From: Euglena gracilis
Taxonomy: Eukaryota > Euglenida > Euglenophyceae > Euglenales
DNA: 64,000 nucleotides
Reading direction: 5' to 3'
Assembly: GCA_039621445.1 (NCBI GenBank)
Contig: CP154956.1
Location: 1,596,719-1,660,718 of the forward strand
In this document: one piece after another, positions 1-9,652 of the stretch
Layout of the letters: the number at the start of each line of letters is the position of its first letter
Position numbering within the stretch: position 1 is the first letter of the stretch
Notes under the pieces: generated by a model
Seen by the model: only the letters and a program-made list of their open reading frames with translations
What the model was told of the DNA's origin: nothing
Databases searched by the model: none
Translations under genes and position numbers: made by a program

Positions 1-2
1 GG

Positions 3-533
3 GAAACCCGTCCCTCTCGCGGTCGGTCACCTGGACCCCCTACCCGAAAACGGGATTTCAATCGCGACCCTTCACGATCTCGTTCGCGAAGTGGATCATC
101 CTCTTCGCGCGAGTCACCGGGGAAACCCCGGTACACCGGTCATGGTCGACGGGAAACCCGTTCGCCACGACGGTTTGACGGAAGAACGGAATACCGTTCC
201 CCCCGTTATGCGGAATCCCGCCACAAATCCCGTTGTTCACTTTGCGGTTCCAAAGACCACCACTCATCCAAATGTCCCAGATCTCGTTCCCCCCGGCCCG
301 GCTACGGAAATCGCGGTAAGCGCCGCGATGACCGTGGTTACTCCTCCAACCGGCAAAAGGTCGGTTTCAAGATATCTTGTTTGGAGGAGGACACCCCGGC
401 TTCGGGCAGGGAGGGGGATGAGACCTCGGACGGGGAATTTAATGAGGCCCGAATGGCGGTGCGCTCATTAAATTCCATCTATTCCACCAAAAAGTCCGTT
501 GCCGGCTATGCGGCCGGTTCGGACTTGGAGTAG
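3..533 (+). pseudogene. gag: gag C-terminal fragment (copy 1)
   Basis: Open in frame from base 3 to the UAG at 531-533; the N-terminal part lies outside the window. It encodes the arginine/serine-rich stretch and the second zinc knuckle (CX2CX4HX4C, about bases 236-280), followed by an acidic tail ending in GSDLE. The protein matches the last quarter of copy 2 Gag almost residue for residue. In this family the knuckle should bind genomic RNA during particle assembly. The frame continues past UAG into pol without a shift. Confidence 0.85.
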
Positions 534-569
534 GGGAGCCCGAGGTCCGAGGGCACGGACCTCTGGGCT
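531..569 (+). promoter_or_regulatory. gag UAG stop plus downstream hairpin, candidate readthrough signal (copy 1)
   Basis: UAG (531-533) is followed by GGG and then a stem with arms 537-549 and 556-569 and a 6-nt loop; one arm is AGCCCGAGGTCCG, and the other is its complement with one bulged base. Pol continues in the same frame with no further stop before the protease. In-frame UAG followed closely by RNA structure is the arrangement of readthrough-dependent gag-pol genes such as those of gammaretroviruses. Use in this element is inferred. Confidence 0.65.
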
Positions 570-3500
570 GATGAACAGATGGAGGTAAGACCTGATCAAC
601 CTTACCCCCCCTGCCCATCCGCCTTCACGGTCAGTACCCGGAATTATTTCGGGTCCCCTACCACCCACTCCACATTTCCGCTCGGAATGCTGAGCAAAGT
701 AGGAAAGGGTTCATGGGAGAGCTGGCATGCAAACGTATTTCCGCCAGACCCTTCACTTTGCGTACCACCAATGGAATTACTCGTCCAAGCGGAAATCCGC
801 ATCCAAAATTTCTCCACTAAAGTTAAAATTCTCATTGACACTGGTTGTCGCATTGCACTGCTCTTTCGGTTGGGGTTGATACCGACCCCGCTCTTGGTAA
901 GCGCCAAGAAACCGATCAAAATTACAACCGCGGATAACACCCCCATGTGTGGTGGTGATTTGGGATGTGTGCTCGAGATACTCTTGCCCATCATTCCGAA
1001 GCATCACTCACAACCCCCACAATTACAACATTTCACCAATATTTGGGGTTACGAGTCCGGAATTCACGGGTCTGACGTAATTTTGGGATACCCATTTTTA
1101 CGCCAGTACCGATTGGTTGTGGATTGCCACTCCCACGGTTTGCGCACAGCACCCACCACTTCATTGACACCCAAACCACCATCACCGTTGACATCCGCCA
1201 TGATGACCACCACTTTTCCAACACCGTTACCCACAATGGCAACACCGTTATCCACCACACCAACAACCGTTTTCCACACCCGGGGTACGGAGAAAGCCTC
1301 CCCCCTGCCCAATGACACACCAACATGCGTTCCACATGAGGCAGGGCAAGCGAGTAGCGGTACCCCCGCCGTTTCACTGGGTTACAAGACGAAAGCCCAA
1401 AGGCCTGAAGATATATCGGTGTCGAGTAGTCGCCCAGCCACACCACCACTCCGTTACCCACCAGTTGTGCCGAATCCAGGCACACCTGTACAAGACTCAC
1501 CGGCTAATGCCATCGACACCCACGTACACGCACACCCGTCACACCACTACACTTCCTTCCAATGTGTGCACTGCAGGAGAATTTCCACCCAATCGGATTT
1601 CGATTGTGGATGTTTAGTTGAAAATCCGACACTAATCGCAATTCCGAATACGGAATCCACACCCAAGGATACACTTGGTTCTAACCCGCAATGCGCGGAG
1701 ATACACCGAGTACTCCAACAACGCGGAATAACCTCGGTGTTCGTAAATGCGAAAAGCGTCATGCCTAATCACCATCCAATGTACACTTGGTATGAGTTTT
1801 ATGGGTGATGGGGAAATCCCCAACCTGTCCAAACTCCCTTGGGATTACCCCTTGAGGTAGTGGAAGACAACCCGCATGTTTGTGGATCCATTCATTGTGT
1901 TTCTTCTCTCCAACCCGGAAATCGGGTGCATGAATACGCGAAACGCGTATGGAATGCTTTCAATTTTGGTCAATATCGCATTTTGGAACGATGGTTTTCC
2001 AAAATCGCGACATTGGCTGATTCTTTTGATTTGGCATTGGAAATCGATGCCTTTTCATCCAATGCACATGCCCGTTTGCCACGTCATTGGTCACAACACT
2101 CCAACGCATTTGATAAATTTTGGGGTGACACGGTGTTATGGATGCACCCTCCCCCAAAACTTATCGAATGTGCGGTTGAGAAAATTCTGCGGGATGAAGC
2201 CCGTGGAGTTATTCTCATACCCATCATTCCGGAAGCGGAATGGTTCACCCAACTATCGTATGTGTGTTTTCATTGGTGGGATTTACCCACTAATGTACCG
2301 ATTTTTGAAGACTTTTGTGGTAAAATATTACCACCCTTGCAAGAAATCATTTTTCGCGTATGTTTCTTCGATGCATTCGGAATGTCCGAATTTGCGGTGC
2401 CGAGGAAGCTCGGTAGCCCCAGGGATACCCTGGTGGTTTCCGCAGTCATCGAGAGTGCAGGTCAGCATCCTAAGTCAGCCGAATTCTGTTCGCGGATTAC
2501 CCGCGAATTTCACGGTGTGCTGGAAAATCCAGTATACGCGTGCGACATCGACCCCGCGATACGCGGTCCGTTCGGTGTTTGTAAGATCGAGCTTAAGGAT
2601 GGAGCCAAGCCAATGCACCGGAAATTTTTTCGTTGTTCGGGAGAACGCGAACAAGCTCTCAATGAAATGATTGAGAAGCTTATTCAGCGCAAGTGGATTG
2701 TACCCTCGAAAAGCGAGTGGACATCCCAGGCATTCGTTGTTCCTAAACCCCCAGACCCCTCAGGTCAGAAGAAATGGAGACTGGTGCTGGATTACCGGTA
2801 CCTGAACTCCCAAACAAGGGATGATCCCTTCCCGCTCCCCCTGATCGAGGATTTGATCACCAAACAATCGGAAAACCGGTTGTGGTCAATTTTCGATCTG
2901 GAGGACGGTTTTCACCAAATGCACTTACACCCTGACTCCCAACCATACACGGCATTCGTGACATCCAAGGGTGTGTACCAATGGACGGTACTCCCCATGG
3001 GTGTTAAGAATGGCCCAGCCATGTTTCAGCGCATGATACAATGGGTTCTACGCGATTTACCGTTTGCCATTGTGTACATTGATGATGTGCTGGTGGGAAC
3101 ACCACCACCATCCGCAAAATCGAGCGAGGATATCCTCGTCACACATTTCCACCATGTTTGCGCGGTATTAGCCGCTTTTCAAAAACATGTGCTTTTCGCG
3201 AAAGGCGCGAAAATGCATTTGTTTCGGATTCTCATAAAATTTTGCGGTCACATCCTCAGCAATGGACAGCGGAAAGCCGCTCCGAGTAAACTCGAAGCCA
3301 TTAAGAAATGGACCCCTGAGGTAATCAAAACGATTACTCACCTCAAAGGATTTTTGGGATTAGCCCAATACTACGCGATTTATATGAAGGACTTCGCGAA
3401 AATCGCGGTGCCCCTCACCAAACAGCTCAAAAACCGGGCTGTTGACAACACCAAAGTCATTTGGGATGACCAAATGCGCGACGCCCTTGAGAAAATCAAG

Positions 3501-4672
3501 GTTTTGCTTTTGGAGAATGTTGTCCTCGAAATCGCGGACCCGTACAAACCATACGTGTTGGAAGTCGACAGCAGCGATTACGCTGTTGGCGGAGTTCTTA
3601 GCCAGCATAATGCGGCGAATGAGCTCCGACCTGTGGCTTTCTTCAGCAGAAAGTTACAGGGCGACGATGGAAAAGGTCAAGTCAAATGGAGTATACGCGA
3701 GAAGGAAACCTACGCAATCGTGCTCATACTCCAGAAATTCCGAAGCTGGGTAGCCAGCAGCCTCGTCCAGATCCTCGTCAAGACCGACCATGAGAGCCTG
3801 CAACACTGGTACACCGAGGATTTGAACAAGGCCATGTCATCGGTCGGAAGGCGATGCAGATGGCATGAGTTCTTGAGTCAATTCAACCTTGTGGTTATTT
3901 ATACCCCTGGTCACACACAAAAAGTAGCGGATCCGCTCAGTCGGGCCCCTTGGTATTACCCTGGGAACCCGGATGAGGGAGACGCGACTTTTCATGGAAG
4001 TCAGGAAGCTGACGAATACGCACGTCGAAACGACGCTGCGGATAATCTTTTGGATTCTTTTCCCGTTTCACAACTATTCCTGATCGCACCAGTGCGCGGA
4101 AGGCGCCGACGTGGAAGCACGTCCGGACCCCGGCGTATTACGCGCACGGAGTCCCCTTCCCCACTGTTCTTTCGCGAATGGGATTATAGTCGTGACCCGG
4201 TGTATGACACCATTGTCACCAGACTTCGTAATGGCGAAGTGCTGGACAATTACACTCTTTCACCTTTACGGTTGGTTTTTCGCAATGAATCGGGTTACAA
4301 ATATTGTATCCCCCAGGACCTGGTTGATGATGTGATTTTGTGTTATCACAACCACGGTCACCCTGGGGCCCCCAAACTTCTTTCGTTGGTGGGCCGCAGG
4401 TATTGCACAACCCTGAGCGAGAAAGAGCTTTACTCACGCTGTTTGCGAATAGCGCAACGGTGCAAATTTGTCAAGCGGTAAAACCCCGCAGAGGTACCCC
4501 CCCTGGTACGATGGACTTTTTCCCCGTACCCCCTGACATTTTTACATCCCTCTGCATGGATTTTCTGGAATTAGAACCGTGCAAAGGAACGGACGACAGA
4601 ATTTACGATTACGTTTTTGTTGTCGTCTGCAGGCTGAGTGGGTACATTGTAGCCATTCCATGCCAGAAGTCA
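534..4672 (+). pseudogene. pol: pol: protease, MT-like domain, RT, RNase H, partial integrase (copy 1)
   Basis: One original frame runs from the gag UAG. Order: aspartic protease with active site IDTG (about 835-850); proline/threonine linker; C-X2-C-X10-C-X-C motif (about 1560-1615); MT-like segment (about 2030-2260); reverse transcriptase with YIDD (about 3074-3085); RNase H (catalytic-type D, E, D near 3570, 3700, 3785); and the start of integrase with an HHCC finger from about 4345. Two lesions break it: a stop at 1806-1808 where copy 2 reads through, and a one-base deletion near 4463 in the zinc finger that shifts the frame and ends it at 4481. A downstream integrase segment remains readable in another frame up to the gap. 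Confidence 0.9.
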
Positions 4673-4685
4673 NNNNNNNNNNNNN
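4673..4685. other. Assembly gap (13 N)
   Basis: Run of 13 undetermined bases. To the left is + strand integrase of copy 1; to the right is unrelated sequence read best on the - strand. The true distance and even adjacency of the two sides are unknown. Confidence 0.99.
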
Positions 4686-4833
4686 CCAGGTCGTAACTTG
4701 GTTGTGAGCCTTCGCTCTTTCCTTTGCCTTTCTGGCCTTTCTGTCCTTTTGCGGGTTCACGCTCTTGTTCGTTCCATCGGTATGCACCGTCTTTTCGGAA
4801 TGCTCGTGTTTTTGTCGACATTGTAACGGTCAC
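4686..4833 (-). CDS. Lysine/glycine-rich N-terminal fragment, possible ORF4 start of copy 3
   Basis: An open frame starting at 4833 (or at a second ATG at 4821) runs leftward into the gap. The fragment is basic, rich in K, G, Q and E, with a KGQKGQKGKGK run. It starts shortly after the end of another - strand frame (stop at 4843-4845), which is how ORF4 follows ORF3 in copy 2. The composition also recalls the KG-rich stretch of ORF3. Assignment to ORF4 rests on position and composition only. Confidence 0.3.
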
Positions 4834-4842
4834 AACAGCAGT

Positions 4843-5031
4843 TTAATGTCCAGCGGTGTCATCAGAGGGCTTGTCTGGACGCAGTTGGTGATAGATTTCG
4901 TATAAAGATCGTTGTACGTTGGGCGGGATCGGCAGGTCATCGCTTTCCTGACGATCCCGTTGCGACTGCGCGCTTTGTGGGGCGTCGTCCAAACGACGAC
5001 GTTGTGTGTCTGGCGTTGGACGTGTTTGTGG
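4843..5031 (-). CDS. C-terminal fragment, possible ORF3 tail of copy 3
   Basis: Sixty-two open codons ending in TAA (4843-4845), hydrophilic with a run of arginines and an ending SDDTAGH. The frame is closed upstream by TAA at 5032-5034. It sits just before the possible ORF4 start, where ORF3 would end in this family. I see no clear residue match to the ORF3 C-terminus of copy 2, so this is a positional guess. Confidence 0.25.
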   Translation of the reverse strand, partial: PQTRPTPDTQRRRLDDAPQSAQSQRDRQESDDLPIPPNVQRSLYEIYHQLRPDKPSDDTAGH

Positions 5032-5217
5032 TTACTACGGTCCGCACCACACATTCCTTTACTTGGAGCTACAATTTTGATTTTACAATTAGTGCAAACA
5101 TACAAATATTTTCGTGTGTGTGCACACTTCGTTGCCTGCGTACAATGTTACCGTACAATGCCTTATTTCTCTGATTCCCCACAGCTCAGTACTTGCTCTT
5201 ATTTTCTTTCTCTCAAG

Positions 5218-6837
5218 ATGGATGCTGGAGGAAGGGGACCTTGTCCCCCATCCTCCCAACCGTATGTTCCCCCTGGACAACCTCCTACGGGAGGACCCCC
5301 TCACCCACAACCTCCTTCGGGAGGACGAGGACTTGCACTCCCTCGTGGAGGGCAAGTCCCCGTTCGGCATGTACAAGCTGCTTCGGCAGCAAGGCCCGTA
5401 GTGGCAGCCCCTCAGGTACAAGCTGTTGCGGCAGCAAGGCCCGTAGTGGCAAAGCCCCCTGTGACTCAACATGCGGTTCCACATGTTGCTCCAGAACAAA
5501 CTACAATTGGTGGCTTAAAATCTCAAAAAATGACTCCACAACAAACAGAATCTGCCTATGAACAGTTTGTGGTGCCGCAACCGCGGCCCCCGAGAAGATA
5601 CGATATGGCTAGTAGCAGTAGCCAACGCGCTGCTTTTGCGGCGGTAGAACAACAATATGTCCAATATGAACAACAACATTTGGCTGAACAACTTCGTAGT
5701 CGTTATTACCCCTCAAAACATCCACAAGGGCAGTATGCCGCACAACAACCACAAGGGCACAGCATGCCACACACACATCCCAAAGGCAGTATGCCGCTCC
5801 CGTGATGCGTCGGTTCCCCAAGTACATGGGTGAACTGACAACGGCTTCAACAGATTGAATTCGTAACGCTCTGCACATGTGCGCAGAGGACATACCGGAT
5901 CCCTTCATCCGAGTGATGTGGGATTCGTACTGCCGACAATTGCTTGCAACCGCCAACAAACCTATCGCCACCTGGGAAATGTGGTCCCAGAGTACGATAG
6001 CAGGTAGAATCTTCTTCCAACCCGGAGAATCCGGATTTCGAGACAACGTAACCCTCAAGGACCTGGGAGTCCTGGTCCCGCCTGTGCTCCGCGGTTTGCA
6101 CCCAGTGGGTGCTTACGTGGAACACATGCGCCGCTATACCACTCACAGAAAGTGAGATGGGTGATGTCCAAATGCAAGGACCAATATGCTTACCACAACA
6201 ACGTTTTACCTCTCCCCCACGCATGCCGCCTTCCCGGAACTGGGAAGCTGGTATGCAGTCACAATACGCAATGGAGGCCAAAGAGCCATACGATGAAAAC
6301 TACACGGACGAAGTGGCCGAAGAGCCTTATTACGAGTATACAACGGCAGAACCTGAGCCGGAGTATACCATGGAAACAGACGAACCACCTCAACCAGCAG
6401 ATCAACCACCACAACCCGTACAATCCCAACCACAACAATCTGTACAACCTCAACCACAACCACCGACAACCCCCGCCGTACCGCTGCCGGAACCGACAGC
6501 GATATGGGTTGTCGGAGAAAACCGCCTGCGTCCCGTAGAGGACAGCATTCACTATGAACAAGTTCCACAATCTGGGGATTTCCCTTACACAACCAAAGGC
6601 GAACAATACCTTCCCCTCGACAAAATTTACGAACTTGGATCCCATTTGGGAGCCATCAACGTAAAAGGTGTGATAATGGATGGAATTGGACCAACTTCCA
6701 AAATTTTGGGTATATCCTGTGCCGCCAGTATCTCAATCTACTCCGGCACCACAAACAACAACGGTACAAGCGGTTTCGACTGCGCAATCCACCTCAACTC
6801 CACCTGCCGCAGCTGCAGCAAGCTCAAACCGACCTGT
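5218..6837 (+). pseudogene. ORF3-like accessory gene, N-terminal half (copy 3, opposite orientation)
   Basis: Starts at ATG 5218 with a glycine/proline-rich leader and an alanine/valine/glutamine-rich stretch to 5805. After a frame change, about 5877-6155 matches the conserved N-terminal segment of copy 2 ORF3: both contain a W-D-x2-C-x3-L core, an x-T-x2-G pair and a L-G-V-x-V-P-P motif. Proline/glutamine-rich low complexity follows to 6837, where copy 2 is inserted; the frame resumes at 23590. There are at least three frame changes plus stops. It lies on the + strand although gag-pol of copy 3 is on the - strand, so the block appears inverted. Confidence 0.7.
6833..6837. repeat. Target site duplication, left (CCTGT)
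   Basis: CCTGT directly abuts the left end of copy 2 and recurs at 23585-23589. Five bp is the usual Ty3/gypsy duplication length. Removing copy 2 and one CCTGT rejoins an open proline-rich frame of the host element. Confidence 0.9.
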
Positions 6838-7249
6838 AGTGTACGTCCAAGGACTTCCCTTTGACCCCTTTTGCCCCGGAAAAGCCTGTTTCGCTTTCTC
6901 CTGGTGCGCACCTACTTAGATGACTAAAAATCCTTGGAGTAACAAAGCCCTTTTTCCCAATTCCCCTATGCTAAGGCAGAGCACAAAGCAAGTCGCTGTG
7001 TAAGGATTTTCCTTCACAGTCGTGTTCAGTCCTTTTCAGAGGTTTATCCTCTTACTTCAAAACAATCAGAATGTGAAGAATAGAATACCACCTGTGAGGA
7101 AAAGAGATCACGCGAGCACGTGTGATACGTGTCGCTAATTCCCATAGGATCTGCCACGATCGTCAGGCTGTGTTCATCACAGCCGTCAGATTGTGACGGA
7201 TCCAGACTCTACAGGTTTCCTACAGAGCTGGGATCGTGCCTGGTACACA
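6838..7249 (-). repeat. 3' LTR of copy 2 (412 bp)
   Basis: On the coding strand it starts TGTGTACC after the polypurine tract and ends GTACACT before the target duplication. The right boundary is fixed by comparison with 23172-23584, the left by the 5-bp duplication and the register of the primer-binding site at the other LTR. The ends form a short inverted repeat (GTGTAC/GTACAC). The terminal dinucleotide is CT rather than the usual CA. Confidence 0.92.
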
Positions 7250-7260
7250 TCCCCCTCCCA
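7250..7260 (-). promoter_or_regulatory. Polypurine tract of copy 2
   Basis: Coding-strand TGGGAGGGGGA abuts the 3' LTR, the expected place for the plus-strand DNA primer. The same purine motif abuts the 3' LTR of copy 4 at 59450-59460, which supports the call. Confidence 0.85.
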
Positions 7261-8152
7261 GGGCTATGCCCGATTTCCTTCTTGGACCAGGTCATCCCAG
7301 GTCTCGTCTGGATTTCGGACACAGTCCTGATCAGGTTCTGCTTTCCAGAACACGGATCTCTTTTCTCCACAGGGGCGCAACCCAAAAACCCGAAAACGCG
7401 CAAAAGGTTACCGCTTATCGCGGTTACCTATTAGCCATGTCGGCTTAGGGGTGCGAAAAAGCCCACTGTGGGAAACGGGGCTTGGCAGGTTTCCTGACAA
7501 AGTGTCCCATCCACCCACTTTGGGTGTGCCAAAGGCACGCGGGGTTGGTCAAGCGATTCGCTGAAAACCCGAGGGGAGAGGTGTGGAAGGGGGGGGCAGG
7601 CTCCTATCCTGGTCATACCCGGATAGGGCTCCTAGGCGGTCATATTCGCACTAGGAAACAAAAGCCTACTTACAAACCCGACTGCCGGCGACAGCTTTGC
7701 GGGGGTGGGGGGAAAGTAGGGAGGAGAGGGGGGCTGGCTTATGCCAGAACAGAATTTTTGCTGTCTGGCAGCCTTAAGGGGCCTTAGGGCCGAAAAGTGA
7801 CAAGTTGGCCTATTATTACGGCGTGCGCGCTGTGTGCTGTGCGTCACTTAGCGGCTTGCCAGGTTTCCCGGCTGCCAAGGTCTTCACAGCAGTAGCTCCT
7901 TCACGACGCAATAAGAGGCGATTACCTCTTGCAGACGGTTTCCGTCCGCGTGGCCAGTGGCAGAGGGGTGGTGGAGGGGGGGGGGTGGGCTCTTGGATGC
8001 TTCCATCCAGAGCGTAGAGTGACACAGACCCAGGTTCATCCCAGGGCTGTTTAGCGATTTCCGCTACCAGTGTATATATATGTATAGTATATGGATGTCC
8101 AGGCTCCATGAAGGCACTTACCTTACATGAGCCTGGTAATGCCATTTCGGCA
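7261..8152 (-). other. 3' untranslated region of copy 2
   Basis: About 890 bp between ORF4 and the polypurine tract. No convincing gene is present. It contains G-rich runs (about 7570-7600, 7700-7730, 7965-7990). Parts are conserved as the reverse complement in copy 4 at about 58795-59449, including a GTAATAATAGG stretch and the approach to the polypurine tract, so it is a family feature and not random insert. Confidence 0.7.
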
Positions 8153-9591
8153 TTACATCCGTTCCAGCCGCCAATAATCATGGCGGGAGTCCAAGGGATC
8201 TTCCACAAGGACCATCTGGAATTGTGGTGGTGGTGGCCTATCTACGAGCCAGGTTTCTGGCGATTCGTATTCGAAATCAGGTGCCACCCAGTCCCGAACC
8301 CATCCTTCGGGGACTGTGTGCTTGGTTATACTCGCTCTTTCCGCGAGGAACCATTGCAGCTTCTCCCAGAATTTCCTGGGCAGAGTGGCTGGCCAGATGA
8401 AGTGATTCATCCGTGGGTGATTGGCTGACACCTGCGGGGCATTCCCCGGGTGGAAGTCAATTGGCATGTGATACGCACATTCGGCGCGGACTGTATGGGG
8501 TCGTAATACGGCCCCAAGCCAGTCTTTCCAGGTCATCCGGTGTTCTTCGGGTGGCCATTGTGGCAGGCACCAGCGACCGTTTCGGTCCTGGGTTGTGAAC
8601 AGGCGGAAAAATATCTTTTCCCTGTCCGCTGTCTCCCAGAGGTAAGGTAATCTTACCCCTGCTTCCTCAGCAGCAAGGCGTATCGCCCCACTGTCGATCT
8701 GCCACCCACGGGCCATTCCCGTGTGGCGGTAGTCGTCCAGCTTGGGGTTGGAGTACTTGAAAAAATCCTTGTACTTTTTGTGCAAGGTGGAGTATTCCTC
8801 CAGTGGCTTCTGGGCACTTGGCACGATTGTGCGAACTGCGCCTTCCGCAGTTTGCCAGAAGGTACCTCGAAGGCAGTTGACGCAGAGTATCGGTACATTC
8901 GTACCATCTCGGTCGGTGTAACTGAAATTGTGCTTGTGGGTCCAACTGTCCACGCACTTGGCGCATACCAAGGCGGCACAGTTGGGGATGTATACATCCT
9001 TGTGGAACGATTTCCGATCCACAGGGTTGCACACATGGACGAGGGGTAATCCCAGGTCAGGTGCACTGTTATACATCTTGTGGCATACAGTGCAAAGCCA
9101 CACAAAACGGTTTTCCGTTGTTTTGTCGATGAGGAATTCCTCACCGAAGTATTGGGCCAAAACACGGGGGATCTGGAATTGTAATAATTCCAGGTCACGT
9201 TCTGATCAAAGGACCATTTTCGGCCCTGACAGAACAGTGGCTCAATCCACCGGTTGAGGCATTGCTGTGTCCTCAGTTTGTGGTCGATCATCATGTACCT
9301 GTTTTTCAGGTCATGAATATCAGGGTCATCCTGATTGACGGCGTTCCAGTCGATGATAACTTCGTCTTCCGAAGGTGTCTCGGCTGTTGAGGCGCGGGAT
9401 TTTCCTTGCCCCTTTGACGAAGGTTTCGGCTGTGAGGTTTTCCCATAGCCGGATGATGTGACGTGCGTGAATCCTTGTCCCGAGGTTAATCCCCGAGAGG
9501 AGGATGCAGCACTCTGGCCGCCAGCACCACCACCGCCTTTCGGTGGGGGCTGATCACCAGATTTCGGTGCGGGCTTACAAGGTGCGGCCAA
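8153..9591 (-). CDS. ORF4, cysteine-rich accessory protein of copy 2 (one frameshift)
   Basis: Starts at 9591, 62 bp after ORF3 ends. The N-terminal 70 residues are glycine/serine/proline-rich with basic patches; an acidic EDEVIIDW segment follows. The frame must shift near 9190-9210, after which a second frame continues to 8153; together about 480 codons. The second part carries clustered cysteines: CX2C near 9085, HVC near 9030, C-x4-C-x2-C near 8985-8960 and CX2C near 8890, suggesting zinc binding, and a tryptophan-rich C-terminal half. I see no transmembrane segment, so an env role is unlikely. I do not recognise the family. Same strand and order as gag-pol suggest expression from the element's own transcript. 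Confidence 0.7.
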
Positions 9592-9652
9592 ACGCTTTCA
9601 TTTTGACGGGGCCTTCGGAATTCCGGTTTCCGGAGCATCCGAGGGCCGCCGA

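Larger units (their letters stand above)
1..4672 (+). mobile_element. Family A Ty3/gypsy retrotransposon, copy 1 (partial)
   Basis: Partial chromovirus-type element on the + strand, cut on the left by the window edge inside gag and on the right by the N gap inside integrase. It is the near-identical reverse complement of the gag-pol part of copy 2, with scattered single-base differences and different inactivating mutations, so it appears to be a separate genomic copy rather than the same locus assembled twice. No LTR or accessory gene of this copy is visible. Confidence 0.9.

Noticed and set aside
1-4672. Copy 1 as the same locus as copy 2, duplicated by assembly
   Set aside because: There are scattered substitutions and different frame-breaking lesions in the two, which fits two genomic copies; the adjacent gap still leaves placement uncertain.
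8153-9591. ORF4 as an envelope gene because it lies downstream of pol
   Set aside because: No signal peptide or transmembrane segment is visible, and its cysteine spacing looks like zinc sites rather than a secreted glycoprotein.
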